Below are positions 38,356-47,800 of a stretch of DNA of 64,000 bases, piece by piece. The stretch is from Pseudoalteromonas espejiana DSM 9414 (GTDB lineage Bacteria; Pseudomonadota; Gammaproteobacteria; Enterobacterales; Alteromonadaceae). The stretch covers positions 1,747,001 to 1,811,000 of the forward strand of contig NZ_CP011028.1 of assembly GCF_002221525.1 (NCBI RefSeq), written 5' to 3'. Both the position numbers and the translations under genes were made by a program. Each line of letters opens with the position of its first letter. Within the stretch, counting starts at the first letter, position 1. The notes beneath the pieces were generated by a model that was given only the letters and a program-made list of their open reading frames with translations, ran no database searches and was not told the DNA's origin.

Positions 38356-40251
38356 ATGCAAGCTGAACAAGTTGAAATAGCGCAGTTTTTAGCGCAGCAC
38401 CCGCCATTTGATGATTTACCTACCAACGCCTTAAACGAGCTTGCCCAGCAGGTTGAGGTGGCTTATTACCGCTCTCAAACTGATATTCTTACATTAGGCC
38501 AAGATATTGCCGACTTATTTATTATTCGTAGCGGCTCGGTCGAAATTTATCGTCGTAATAGTGAGCTTTATAACCGCCTAGATGTAGGGGGTATTTTTGG
38601 CCAAATGGGTTTGTTGATGAACCGAAAAGTGCGTTTTCCTGCAAAAGCGCTCGAAGATACGTTGGTTTATTGTATAAATTTTGAATTATTTAATCGCTAT
38701 TGCGATGAATTTGACGGCTTTGCCGATTACTTTGAAGCCGATGGTAACGTGCGATTACGCCAAGCCTTAGTAGAGCAAGCAGATAGTAACGATTTAACAA
38801 CGGCAAAAGTTAAATCGCTTATTCACCGCGATGTTGTAACGGTAAACACACAAACAACCGTGCAAGATGTAGCTAAAATGATGACCGAAGAAGCGGTTTC
38901 GTCTGTGCTAGTAACCGATTTAGATAAGCCTATAAGCGATGACCCCGAAGAAGACGATGGGCAAATTGTAGGCATAATAACTGACCGAGATATACGTACC
39001 AAAGTGGTTGCTCAAGGGCTTGGGCTTGATGTAACTGCTAATCAAATTATGTCTACCAACTTAGTGCTGTTAGATTCAAACTCGTACGTATTTGAGGCTG
39101 TACTTGCCATGCTACGTGATAATTTGCATCATTTACCTGTGGTACAAAAACGCCGACCTATAGGGGTTATATCGCTCTCTGATATTTTACGCTATGAGTC
39201 ACAAAGTAGCTTATTGTTAGTCCGTGGAATATTAGCGCAACAAACAATCGAAGATTTAGCACACTATGCGCGCCAATTACCCAATGTTTTTGTACGTATG
39301 GTAAACGAAGATGCAAATTCGCATATGGTCGGCACTGCAATGGCCGTAATAGGGCGCACATTTAAGCAACGTTTATTGGTCTTAGCTGAAGAAAAGTTTG
39401 GCCCGCCACCTGTACCGTATTGTTTTATAGCTCTTGGCTCAATGGCACGCGATGAGCAGCTAATTGTAACCGATCAAGATAACGCGCTTATTTTAGATGA
39501 CAGTTACGATGACGATAAGCACAACGATTACTTTCAAAATATTTCTGATTTTGTTTGTGATGGCCTTGCGCAATGTGGATATACATATTGTACGGGCGAA
39601 ATTATGGCGTCTTTCAAAAAGTGGCGTAAAACCCGCTCGCAGTGGTTTGATCAATTCTCTGATTGGATAGCGCAACCAAAACCACAAGCGTTACTTAACA
39701 GCTCCATTTTTTTTGATTTAGATGGCGTGTGGGGCAAAACAAAATGGGCCGACGAGCTTAAAGTGTTTATAGCAAAACAAAGTAAACAAAACCGTGTGTT
39801 TTTAGCCAATATGGCTGCTAATGCCAGAAATCGTACACCGCCCCTTGGCTTTTTTAAAGGTTTTGTATTGGAGCATAACGGCCAACATAAGCGCTCTATG
39901 AACCTTAAGCGCCGCGGTACAGCGCCTCTTTCAGATGTAATTAGAGTGCACGCATTGGCTATGGGCTCACGAAAGCAAAATTCGTTTGAGCGCCTTGAAG
40001 ATATTATTGACGCTCGCTTGCTGCCTGAGGGTAAAGCACAAGATTTACGCGATTCTTTAGAATACATTGCAATGATGCGAATTCGTCATCAGGCTTGGCA
40101 AATAGAGCAGGGCGAAGAGCCTGATAACGATATTGACCCGCATTTATTGTCACCGTTTGAACAGCGTAATTTAAAAGAGGCTTTTGCTATTTTAGAAAAA
40201 GCACAAAGCTTTTTAAAATTTAGTTATTCAGCCAATGTAGGTGTTAAGTAA
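38356..40251 (+). CDS. cNMP-binding / CBS pair / DUF294 nucleotidyltransferase-like protein
   Basis: 631 residues in four parts: a cyclic-nucleotide-binding domain (about 10-125), a CBS pair (about 145-290, each with an I-x-D-R-D-I or S-L-S-D-I end), a GlnD-like nucleotidyltransferase (about 320-440, with G-S-M-A-R-D-E-Q and D-Q-D-N-A) and a helical DUF294 C-terminal domain. It looks like a sensor whose transferase is gated by nucleotide binding; target and product are unknown. ATG at 38356 is chosen because AAGGA precedes it; an upstream GTG at 38335 is weaker. It is followed three bases later by an exonuclease gene. Confidence 0.88.
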   Translation: MQAEQVEIAQFLAQHPPFDDLPTNALNELAQQVEVAYYRSQTDILTLGQDIADLFIIRSGSVEIYRRNSELYNRLDVGGIFGQMGLLMNRKVRFPAKALEDTLVYCINFELFNRYCDEFDGFADYFEADGNVRLRQALVEQADSNDLTTAKVKSLIHRDVVTVNTQTTVQDVAKMMTEEAVSSVLVTDLDKPISDDPEEDDGQIVGIITDRDIRTKVVAQGLGLDVTANQIMSTNLVLLDSNSYVFEAVLAMLRDNLHHLPVVQKRRPIGVISLSDILRYESQSSLLLVRGILAQQTIEDLAHYARQLPNVFVRMVNEDANSHMVGTAMAVIGRTFKQRLLVLAEEKFGPPPVPYCFIALGSMARDEQLIVTDQDNALILDDSYDDDKHNDYFQNISDFVCDGLAQCGYTYCTGEIMASFKKWRKTRSQWFDQFSDWIAQPKPQALLNSSIFFDLDGVWGKTKWADELKVFIAKQSKQNRVFLANMAANARNRTPPLGFFKGFVLEHNGQHKRSMNLKRRGTAPLSDVIRVHALAMGSRKQNSFERLEDIIDARLLPEGKAQDLRDSLEYIAMMRIRHQAWQIEQGEEPDNDIDPHLLSPFEQRNLKEAFAILEKAQSFLKFSYSANVGVK

Positions 40252-40254
40252 ATC

Positions 40255-40959
40255 ATGGAAAAGCAATCAACCTTTGATTGGCAGTCGCATTATAAAGCAC
40301 TGGCGCATGATGCTAAAAATGAGCATTTAAAAGCGTTTTATACTCAGGCTTACGGCAACACGAATACCCCAATTAAGGCTGTTGAGTTTGTTGCGCTTGA
40401 TTTTGAAACGACCGGTCTAAATAGTGAGGTTGACGATATAGTGAGTGTTGGGCTTGTACCGTTTTCTATGCAAAGGGTGTACTGTAAACATGCTAAACAT
40501 TGGGTGGTTCAGCCTCGTAAAAGCTTAAGCGAAGAGTCAATTGTAATTCATGGTATTACTCATTCTGAGGTTGATGATGCCCCCGATTTAACCTCTAAAT
40601 TAGCACCTTTACTTAATGCATTAAGCGGTAAAGTAGTGGTGGTACATTATGCGGCCATTGAACGTCACTTTTTAAATAATGCGTTACTTGCACGTATTAA
40701 TGAAGGTATTCAATTTGCACTAGTAGATACCATGGAATTAGAGCAACGCGCATTAAGAGCTCGCCAAGGCTTAATAGGGCGTTTGTTTAATCAAAAGGTT
40801 GGTTCGCTTAGGTTGACTGATTGCCGCGCACGGTATTCATTGCCAGCTTATCATAACCATAATGCGCTAACCGATGCACTGGCAACGGCTGAGTTGCTCA
40901 TAGCGCAAATGCAGTATCATTATCGTGAAGATACGCCGCTGTTTGAACTACTTAGTTAA
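40255..40959 (+). CDS. DnaQ-family 3'-5' exonuclease
   Basis: 234-residue DEDD exonuclease related to the epsilon subunit of DNA polymerase III. Exo I is F-V-A-L-D-F-E-T-T-G-L, Exo II lies around V-V-V-H-Y-A-A-I-E-R, and Exo III has H-N-A-L-T-D-A-L-A-T-A. It is not the main proofreading DnaQ by length or ends. Three bases separate it from the cNMP/CBS/DUF294 gene; that pairing is seen in other Gammaproteobacteria and implies a shared but unknown task. Confidence 0.88.
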   Translation: MEKQSTFDWQSHYKALAHDAKNEHLKAFYTQAYGNTNTPIKAVEFVALDFETTGLNSEVDDIVSVGLVPFSMQRVYCKHAKHWVVQPRKSLSEESIVIHGITHSEVDDAPDLTSKLAPLLNALSGKVVVVHYAAIERHFLNNALLARINEGIQFALVDTMELEQRALRARQGLIGRLFNQKVGSLRLTDCRARYSLPAYHNHNALTDALATAELLIAQMQYHYREDTPLFELLS

Positions 40960-40977
40960 TAAATATAAAAAGCTTAA

Positions 40978-41006
40978 AAAAATGCCGCAATAAATGCGGC
41001 ATTTTT
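40978..41006. terminator. Bidirectional terminator
   Basis: Twelve-bp stem AAAAATGCCGCA / TGCGGCATTTTT with a 5-nt loop between the exonuclease and the convergent BCCT transporter. Confidence 0.88.
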
Positions 41007-41030
41007 ATTTAAATGTATTACTACACTGTA

Positions 41031-42611
41031 TTATTTACCTGCACGAGGCTCTGTACGTAAGCCTAAAAGCAAACTTACACACATTAATAATAGTACAGCT
41101 GTAAACGGAAGACCGGTTGATACCGCACCCGCTTGCAGCGCTTGTATTGCCTCTGTACCGCCAATCCATAAAAGTGCAGCAGCAATAGAGCCTTCAACTG
41201 TAGCCCAAAAGATACGTTGTGGTACTGGCGCATCCACTTTACCGCCTGCTGTGATTGAGTCGATAACTAATGAACCCGAATCAGAAGAGGTAATGAAAAA
41301 CACTAATACTAAAACCACAGCAAGGAACGAAAGCACACTCGACATAGGTAATTCGTCTAGCATTTGGAACATCGCCATTGGTACATCAGTTAAGCCATTT
41401 ACGCCTAAGCTACCAACACCTTGAACAACTTGATCTATCGCAATGCCGCCGTAAATAGACATCCATAAAATAGTCACAGCTGTTGGTATTAACAACACAG
41501 CAATTAAAAACTCTCTAATTGTACGACCACGCGATACACGTGCGATAAACATACCTACAAATGGTGACCACGAGATCCACCATGCCCAGTAAAATACAGT
41601 CCAACCGTGCATCCACGTTTCGTCTTCACGACCATGAGGGTTACTAAGTGGAATAATATTTTCAACATAGCCCATCACTGTATTTGGTACATTGCCAATT
41701 GCCACAGCAAAACCAACTAAGCCAACAAATAGGAGTAAGGCAAAAGCAATTAGCATGTTTACATTACTAAGTACTTTTACACCGCCGTCTATCCCGCGTA
41801 CTACAGAGATAATTGCCAGTAGGGTTACACCTATAATTACCAGTAACTGTGCACCTACACCGCCTTCAGTACCAAATACATGGTTAATACCTGCAGAGGC
41901 TTGTTGTGCACCTAAACCTAGTGAAGTAGCAAGGCCAAATAAAGTCGCAAGAACGGCAAGAATATCAATAATATGACCAGGCCAGCCCCATGCTCTGTCG
42001 CCAAGCAGTGGGTAAAAAATTGAACGAATAGATAAAGGTAAACCTTTATTGTAAGTAAAAAATGCTAAAGATAGCGCCACGACCGCATAAATAGCCCAAG
42101 GGTGTAAACCCCAATGGAACATAGTGGCACCCATTGCTACTTTTGCAGCCTCTGGCGTATTGGCAGCTACATTTAGTGGAGTTTCATACCAACCCGTAAA
42201 GTAAGCTACGGGCTCTGCTACACCCCAAAACATTAAACCAATTCCCATACCTGCAGCAAATAACATTGCAAGCCACGACATACGTGAATGAGATGGTTTG
42301 GCATCGTCGCCACCTAAACGAATATTACCGTAAGGAGATACAATTAATGCAAGACAAAAAATAACAAAGAAGTTTGCTGCCCACATAAAAAACGCATCAA
42401 AATTATTTATTATATCTAGCTTAATACCATCAAGGGTTGCTTTAGCTGTTTGCGCATCTGAAACTAAAATAGCGACTAAAAAGATGACAATCAAACCGGC
42501 ACTAATACCAAAAACGGGATTATGAATATCAAACCCCCATTTTTGTACGTTATCTTGACCTACGGTGTAGTCCGTATTATCAATACTATACTTGTCATGA
42601 TTTTCGCTCAT
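41031..42611 (-). CDS. BCCT family transporter
   Basis: Sodium- or proton-coupled carrier for betaine, carnitine, choline or similar quaternary amines. 526 residues with about twelve helices. G-M-G-I-G-L-M-F-W-G-V-A-E-P is the ion/substrate helix and W-T-V-F-Y-W-A-W-W-I-S-W-S-P the aromatic cage region of this family. The C-terminal tail is short, unlike osmosensing BetP, so a high-affinity constitutive carrier is plausible. AAGAGG lies before the ATG. It stands alone with a 437-base upstream gap. Confidence 0.92.
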   Translation of the reverse strand: MSENHDKYSIDNTDYTVGQDNVQKWGFDIHNPVFGISAGLIVIFLVAILVSDAQTAKATLDGIKLDIINNFDAFFMWAANFFVIFCLALIVSPYGNIRLGGDDAKPSHSRMSWLAMLFAAGMGIGLMFWGVAEPVAYFTGWYETPLNVAANTPEAAKVAMGATMFHWGLHPWAIYAVVALSLAFFTYNKGLPLSIRSIFYPLLGDRAWGWPGHIIDILAVLATLFGLATSLGLGAQQASAGINHVFGTEGGVGAQLLVIIGVTLLAIISVVRGIDGGVKVLSNVNMLIAFALLLFVGLVGFAVAIGNVPNTVMGYVENIIPLSNPHGREDETWMHGWTVFYWAWWISWSPFVGMFIARVSRGRTIREFLIAVLLIPTAVTILWMSIYGGIAIDQVVQGVGSLGVNGLTDVPMAMFQMLDELPMSSVLSFLAVVLVLVFFITSSDSGSLVIDSITAGGKVDAPVPQRIFWATVEGSIAAALLWIGGTEAIQALQAGAVSTGLPFTAVLLLMCVSLLLGLRTEPRAGK

Positions 42612-43048
42612 GAATACCTCTTATGTTGTCCTAACAAGCCAGAGTGTTCCGGCATAATACTAAGTTAATTAGCTCATAAAGTGCGTTGCAGTAATTACAA
42701 CAAAACTTATTTGAGGACTAACTAAATTAGTCGCTGATCATACCCTTAATAGTGTATGAGTTAAATCTTAAATGTAAAACAATTTGCTTATAAATCCCTG
42801 ATTCCTTAGCGCTAAAAGCTATTTATAAGTAAAAAGATAAGCTATTGTTAATTCAGTGAGTGTTAAAAATTAGTTTGTTATTAAACTAAAATAAAAGCTT
42901 GGTAACTAAACTTATTTAGTACTTAAGACATTAGTCTAGGTGGTGTAAAGGTTTAAGGTTAGGTTTAATCATTATGTAACATGCATAAAGGTAAAATCTG
43001 AGGTAGGCTTTATTTTAATCACAAAAAGTGAAAAGGACTAACATTATT
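42612..43048. other. Intergenic region between the BCCT gene and egtB
   Basis: A divergent promoter region of 437 bases. I see AT-rich sequence with candidate promoters but no clear operator, RNA gene or reading frame. Confidence 0.5.
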
Positions 43049-44326
43049 ATGCTAAACAAAAAAATGAATGAAGCGCACAATATTGAAATTATCCACGCTC
43101 AATTTCACTACGCTCGCCAATATAGTCTTTCACTTGTAAAACATCTCAGTGCTGAAGATTGCCAATTGCAGGCAATGGATGATGCAAGCCCCATGAAATG
43201 GCACTTAGCACATACCACATGGTTTTTTGAAACATTTTTACTGGCCAAGCACCTGCCTAATTACACCGTATTTGATGAAAGCTTTAAGGTATTATTTAAT
43301 TCTTATTACAACGGTATTGGCGAGCAATTTAAGCGCGCTAACAGAGGGAGTTTATCAAGGCCGCGTTTAGATACTGTTTTAAATTACAGAAAATACGTTG
43401 ATAGTGCTATTGATAAGCTTTTTGAAACAAAGACAAACGATACAATTAACAGCATTGTAGAGCTGGGCATAAATCATGAGCAACAGCACCAGGAGCTGAT
43501 GTTAATGGACATTAAATATAACTTTTCGGTTAATCCAACATTTCCCGCTTATAGCGAGCAACAGCCTGATAATAAAGCTATTTCCACACCACTAAGCAAT
43601 ATTGAATTTACGGCATTTAAGCAAAGTATAATTACAATAGGGCGCGACCCTCACACTGGGTTTTCCTACGATAACGAACAACCTAAGCACCAAGCCCTTA
43701 TACATTCATTTAGCTTTGCAAATCGCCTAGTAACGAATAAAGAGTATTTACAATTTATAGACGCGGGGGGCTATAAAAAGCCTGAGTATTGGTTAAGTGA
43801 CGGCTGGGCACACGTTCAAACGCAGCAAATTTCTTCACCCTTATATTGGCACTTTATTGATGGGCAATGGTATGAGTTTACCTTGTATGGATTACAGCCA
43901 TTAAATTTAGACGCGCCAGTAAGTCATGTGAGTTATTTTGAATCGGCTGCCTATGCTAATTTTGTTAACGCAAGATTACCAACCGAATATGAATGGGAAT
44001 ATGTAGCGCAGCAGCAAAATACAATAAAACATACTGATGAAGGTGATTTAACCCCCAAAGTAGCTAAGAGCAACGAATCAATAAGTCAGCTTAGTGACAC
44101 ATGCTGGCAATGGACTAACAGTGCTTATTTACCTTACCCTGGCTTTAAGCCCTTTAGCGGTGCAGCTGGCGAATACAATGGTAAATTTATGAATAATCAA
44201 ATGGTGTTACGTGGTGGCAGTATATTTACACCTAACAATCATTTAAGAGAGACCTATCGCAACTTTTTTTACCCACACCAAGCGTGGATGTGTAGCGGCA
44301 TAAGACTAGCAAAGGACATACTATGA
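43049..44326 (+). CDS. egtB: Ergothioneine sulfoxide synthase EgtB
   Basis: Non-heme iron enzyme that joins a cysteine-type thiol to trimethylhistidine (hercynine). 425 residues: an N-terminal DinB-like iron domain with W-H-L-A-H (H55) and N-H-E-Q-Q-H-Q-E (H143, H147) as the three-His iron site, and a C-terminal formylglycine-generating-enzyme-like domain (about 190-425, with R-L-P-T-E-Y-E-W-E-Y and R-G-G-S). There is no fused methyltransferase, so it is EgtB rather than OvoA. The next gene, egtD, overlaps by four bases. Whether the thiol is gamma-glutamylcysteine or cysteine cannot be told. Confidence 0.92.
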   Translation: MLNKKMNEAHNIEIIHAQFHYARQYSLSLVKHLSAEDCQLQAMDDASPMKWHLAHTTWFFETFLLAKHLPNYTVFDESFKVLFNSYYNGIGEQFKRANRGSLSRPRLDTVLNYRKYVDSAIDKLFETKTNDTINSIVELGINHEQQHQELMLMDIKYNFSVNPTFPAYSEQQPDNKAISTPLSNIEFTAFKQSIITIGRDPHTGFSYDNEQPKHQALIHSFSFANRLVTNKEYLQFIDAGGYKKPEYWLSDGWAHVQTQQISSPLYWHFIDGQWYEFTLYGLQPLNLDAPVSHVSYFESAAYANFVNARLPTEYEWEYVAQQQNTIKHTDEGDLTPKVAKSNESISQLSDTCWQWTNSAYLPYPGFKPFSGAAGEYNGKFMNNQMVLRGGSIFTPNNHLRETYRNFFYPHQAWMCSGIRLAKDIL

Positions 44327-45297
44327 GCCAAGTAACAGCAATTAATCAGCAATCTATAACCGACCTAGATTTCTTAAATGATGTTTTACACGGGCTTACC
44401 CAGCAGCAAAAATCTCTGCCGTGTAAGTATTTTTATGATGATAAAGGGGCAGCGTTATTTGAACAAATAACCTCCTTACAAGAGTATTACGTTACGCGTA
44501 CCGAGCTAGGTATTTTAGAAGACTACTCAAAAGCCATTGCGAACATCCTGCCTGAAAACTTATCGATAATAGAGCCTGGCTGTGGGTCGGGTAAAAAGGT
44601 TGCGTATTTACTTGCTCATATGAGCAATGTAAAAACATTTGTCCCTTTTGAAATATCATCAGAAATGCTCAACTACTCTCTAGCTCACTTATCGCCGTTA
44701 TTTCCTGAGTTATCTATTTCGCCACTACTGGGCGACTTTACTCATAGTCAAATGGTTAAGCAGCTAACAAAAGACACTTCACTCGATAGCCAAACAAACC
44801 TAGTGTATTTTCCGGGTTCTACACTTGGTAATTTTGCGCCAGTAAAAGCGATTGAAATTATGAATAACTTTCATCGCTTATGTGGTGTAAATGGTTATGT
44901 ATTAATTGGCATAGATTTAGTAAAAGAGCGCCAAGTATTACTTGATGCCTATAACGATAAAGCGGGTATTACTGCAGCATTTAATAAAAACCTGCTACAA
45001 AGAATTAATAATGAGCTCAACGGTACTTTTGATTTAGATAACTTTAGTCACGAATCGCGCTTTAACGAACAGCATAGCCGCATAGAAATGCACTTAGTGA
45101 GTAAGTGCGACCAAAGTGCGGTGATAAATAACCAACGAGTAGATTTTATTAAAGGTGAAAGTATTCATACTGAAAATTCACATAAGTATACTCTTGAGTC
45201 GTTTAAACAACTTGCAGGGCAAGCTAACTTAAACTTAGCGCAAACATGGCAGGATGATAACAACTACTTTGCACTTTGCTTATTACGACCGCAATAA
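44323..45297 (+). CDS. egtD: L-histidine N-alpha-methyltransferase EgtD
   Basis: Transfers three methyl groups from S-adenosylmethionine to histidine, making hercynine for EgtB. 324 residues. K-Y-F-Y-D-D-K-G-A-A-L-F-E-Q-I and E-P-G-C-G-S-G-K-K-V are the EgtD substrate and SAM motifs, with F-P-G-S-T-L-G-N-F in the middle. Its ATG lies within ATGA over the egtB stop, showing coupling. No egtA, egtC or egtE is nearby. Confidence 0.93.
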   Translation: MSQVTAINQQSITDLDFLNDVLHGLTQQQKSLPCKYFYDDKGAALFEQITSLQEYYVTRTELGILEDYSKAIANILPENLSIIEPGCGSGKKVAYLLAHMSNVKTFVPFEISSEMLNYSLAHLSPLFPELSISPLLGDFTHSQMVKQLTKDTSLDSQTNLVYFPGSTLGNFAPVKAIEIMNNFHRLCGVNGYVLIGIDLVKERQVLLDAYNDKAGITAAFNKNLLQRINNELNGTFDLDNFSHESRFNEQHSRIEMHLVSKCDQSAVINNQRVDFIKGESIHTENSHKYTLESFKQLAGQANLNLAQTWQDDNNYFALCLLRPQ

Positions 45298-45303
45298 GCT
45301 TAT

Positions 45304-46089
45304 TTAACTCACTTCAACATGAGCGTTGTTATATATAAACTGTAACAACGCGCCATTACTTGATTTTTGTATTAACTTAACTTTATTTAAACTAGCTAGT
45401 CTAAATAAAATTGGCGCGATAACCGATACCGCAGAGCCTGTGGCAGCATCTTCATTTACACCAAATTGCGGTGCAAAATACCTAAAATGCGCCACTGCTT
45501 TCTCGTTGTTAGAACTTGAAATGCTCAGTGCAATAATTGCATTGTTATGAGCTTTAGCTAAGCCGTTAAAATCAACTTGTAAGTTTTCTAAATCTTCTTT
45601 TGAATCAAATAGCAAAACTGTATAACTATTTTTATTTGCACTGCTGTATGTCGCTTTAATAGGAAGAGAAAATAAAGTAGTTAGCTCTTTTGTATAGTTT
45701 GTTTTATACAAGCTAAGTGTTTGTAATTTGAGATGTGCTTTTTGCCTTTTAATATTTATATTAAATAGCTCATCAGAGGACGACACAAATACTTTAGGAC
45801 AGTAATTAAAATGCCTTATTAAGCATTTAGCGGCTGCTAAGGAGCCATGTCCACAACGTTTAATTTCGTTTTTTTGATTAAACCAACGAATTTTACATCT
45901 GGGTTTTGATATTTCATTAAGATTTAAAAATACGGTAGCGGGGTGCTTAGACTTCGATGCTATATGCTGCATCATTTTAGAGGTAAGCCCATTTTTGTAA
46001 ATAACTATTAAGGCACTTGAGCCTAATAAGTTAAGTTTATGGCTATAAAAAACAGATTCGGTAAAGGTATGTTTAATAAAGCGCAGCAT
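45304..46089 (-). CDS. PhzF-family isomerase-like protein
   Basis: 261 residues of the PhzF/diaminopimelate-epimerase-like fold. K-N-E-I-K-R-C-G-H-G-S-L-A-A-A carries the catalytic Glu and the first phosphate loop; N-E-D-A-A-T-G-S-A is the second loop of the family. Substrates of most PhzF homologues are unknown. The open frame runs upstream into asnB in another frame, but the protein-like part starts at the ATG at 46089, 37 bases after the asnB stop, so it is probably co-transcribed with asnB. It meets egtD tail to tail with six bases between. Somewhat diverged at its N terminus. Confidence 0.8.
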   Translation of the reverse strand: MLRFIKHTFTESVFYSHKLNLLGSSALIVIYKNGLTSKMMQHIASKSKHPATVFLNLNEISKPRCKIRWFNQKNEIKRCGHGSLAAAKCLIRHFNYCPKVFVSSSDELFNINIKRQKAHLKLQTLSLYKTNYTKELTTLFSLPIKATYSSANKNSYTVLLFDSKEDLENLQVDFNGLAKAHNNAIIALSISSSNNEKAVAHFRYFAPQFGVNEDAATGSAVSVIAPILFRLASLNKVKLIQKSSNGALLQFIYNNAHVEVS

Positions 46090-46126
46090 AAGCCAAAAAG
46101 GCCTATGCTGCGTTAAACAAGAGCGT

Positions 46127-47800
46127 TTAGCCTTTGCTTGCATATGCGTCGTTATGAACGCCCGCAGCACGCCCAGAAGGATCTGCATTGTTTTGAAATG
46201 ATGCGTCCCAAGCAAGTGCTTCAGGGGTAGAGCACGCCACTGACTTACCATGTGGTACACACTTAGCCGATGCATCACCTGGGAAATGCTCTTCAAAAAT
46301 TGTACGGTAGTAATACGCTTCTTTAGAGTCTGGTGTATTAATAGGGTATTTAAACTTAGCGTTAGCAAGCTCTTGATCGCTTACTTGCTCGTTTACAAAC
46401 TCTTTTAATGTATCAATCCAGCTGTAGCCTACACCATCTGAAAACTGCTCTTTTTGACGCCATAACACTTCCTCTGGTAGGTAGCCGTCAAAGCCTGCAC
46501 GTAAAATGTGCTTTTCAATTTTGCCATCTTTACACATTTTTGCTTCAGGGTTAATGCGCATTGCAACATCAACAAATTCTTTATCAAGGAACGGTACACG
46601 TGCTTCAACACCCCATGCCGCCATTGATTTATTAGCACGTAAACAATCAAACATATGCAGTTTAGACACTTTACGGTTCAACTCTTCATGAAACTCTTGT
46701 GCGTTTGGCGCTTTATGGAAGTATAAGTACCCACCAAATAGTTCATCTGCACCTTCGCCCGAAAGCACCATTTTAATACCCATTGCTTTAATTTGACGAG
46801 CCATTAAATACATAGGGGTTGATGCGCGAATAGTGGTTACATCGTACGTCTCAATGTGGTAAATAACTTCACGTAGTGCGTCAATACCTTCTTGAATAGT
46901 AAAAATGATAGGGTGGTGAACAGTACCGATCATATCAGCCACTTTTTGTGCAGCCGCTAAATCAGGTGAACCTTCAAGACCAACAGAGAATGAGTGAAGC
47001 TTAGGCCACCATGCATCGCTTTCATCATTATCTTCAATACGTTTAGCTGCAAATCGTTGTGTAATAGCCGAAATAACAGAAGAGTCTAAACCACCAGAAA
47101 GTAGCACACCATAAGGCACATCACACATTAGCTGGCGCTTAACTGCCGCTTCTAATGCTTCTTTAACGTCTTGAGCTTCTGCGCTGTTATCTTTAACTGC
47201 GTCGAAAGTTTCCCAGTCACGTTTGTAATAAGGCTTAAGCTCTCCATCTTTACTATAAAGGTAATGACCCGGAGGGAACTCTTCAATGTGCTTACAGATT
47301 GGTGAAAGTGCTTTAAGCTCAGAGGCAACATAAAAGTTACCGTGCTCATCGTGGCCAGTGTAAAGTGGAATAATACCAATGTGATCACGACCAATTAGGT
47401 AAGCATCGTTTTCTTCATCGTATAAACAAAATGCAAAAATACCATTTAGGTCATCTAAAAACTCAGGACCTTTTTGTTTGTATAACGCTAAAATAACTTC
47501 ACAGTCTGACTGAGTCTGAAATTCGAAATCAACATTTAGCTCTGCTGCAAGTTCTTTGTGGTTATAAATTTCGCCATTAACCGCTAAAATATTTGTTTTT
47601 TCAGGGTTGTATAAAGGCTGTGCGCCGCTTGATACGCCAACAATGGCTAAGCGCTCATGCACTAAAATCGCTTTTTCAGATGAATAAACACCAGACCAAT
47701 CAGGGCCACGGTGCCTAAGCAGCTTCGACATTTCAATTGCTTGGGTACGCAACTGAGCGGCGTTAGATTTAATATCTAATACACCAAAAATTGAACACAT
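46127..47800 (-). CDS. asnB: Asparagine synthetase B, glutamine-hydrolysing
   Basis: Makes asparagine from aspartate, glutamine and ATP. 557 residues (E. coli 554). Cys2 right after the initiator Met is the glutaminase nucleophile (M-C-S-I-F-G-V). The synthetase half has the PP-loop L-S-G-G-L-D-S-S and L-S-G-E-G-A-D-E-L-F-G-G-Y. GAGGAG precedes the ATG. A hairpin lies in its leader at 47827-47852. A PhzF-like gene follows. Confidence 0.96.
   Translation of the reverse strand: MCSIFGVLDIKSNAAQLRTQAIEMSKLLRHRGPDWSGVYSSEKAILVHERLAIVGVSSGAQPLYNPEKTNILAVNGEIYNHKELAAELNVDFEFQTQSDCEVILALYKQKGPEFLDDLNGIFAFCLYDEENDAYLIGRDHIGIIPLYTGHDEHGNFYVASELKALSPICKHIEEFPPGHYLYSKDGELKPYYKRDWETFDAVKDNSAEAQDVKEALEAAVKRQLMCDVPYGVLLSGGLDSSVISAITQRFAAKRIEDNDESDAWWPKLHSFSVGLEGSPDLAAAQKVADMIGTVHHPIIFTIQEGIDALREVIYHIETYDVTTIRASTPMYLMARQIKAMGIKMVLSGEGADELFGGYLYFHKAPNAQEFHEELNRKVSKLHMFDCLRANKSMAAWGVEARVPFLDKEFVDVAMRINPEAKMCKDGKIEKHILRAGFDGYLPEEVLWRQKEQFSDGVGYSWIDTLKEFVNEQVSDQELANAKFKYPINTPDSKEAYYYRTIFEEHFPGDASAKCVPHGKSVACSTPEALAWDASFQNNADPSGRAAGVHNDAYASKG

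Noticed and set aside
43049..44326. OvoA (ovothiol synthase) for the EgtB-like gene
   Set aside because: There is no fused C-terminal methyltransferase, and a separate EgtD follows, so EgtB fits better.
46090..46368. Long N-terminal extension of the PhzF-like gene
   Set aside because: This part overlaps asnB in another frame and does not resemble the PhzF family; the gene starts at 46089.
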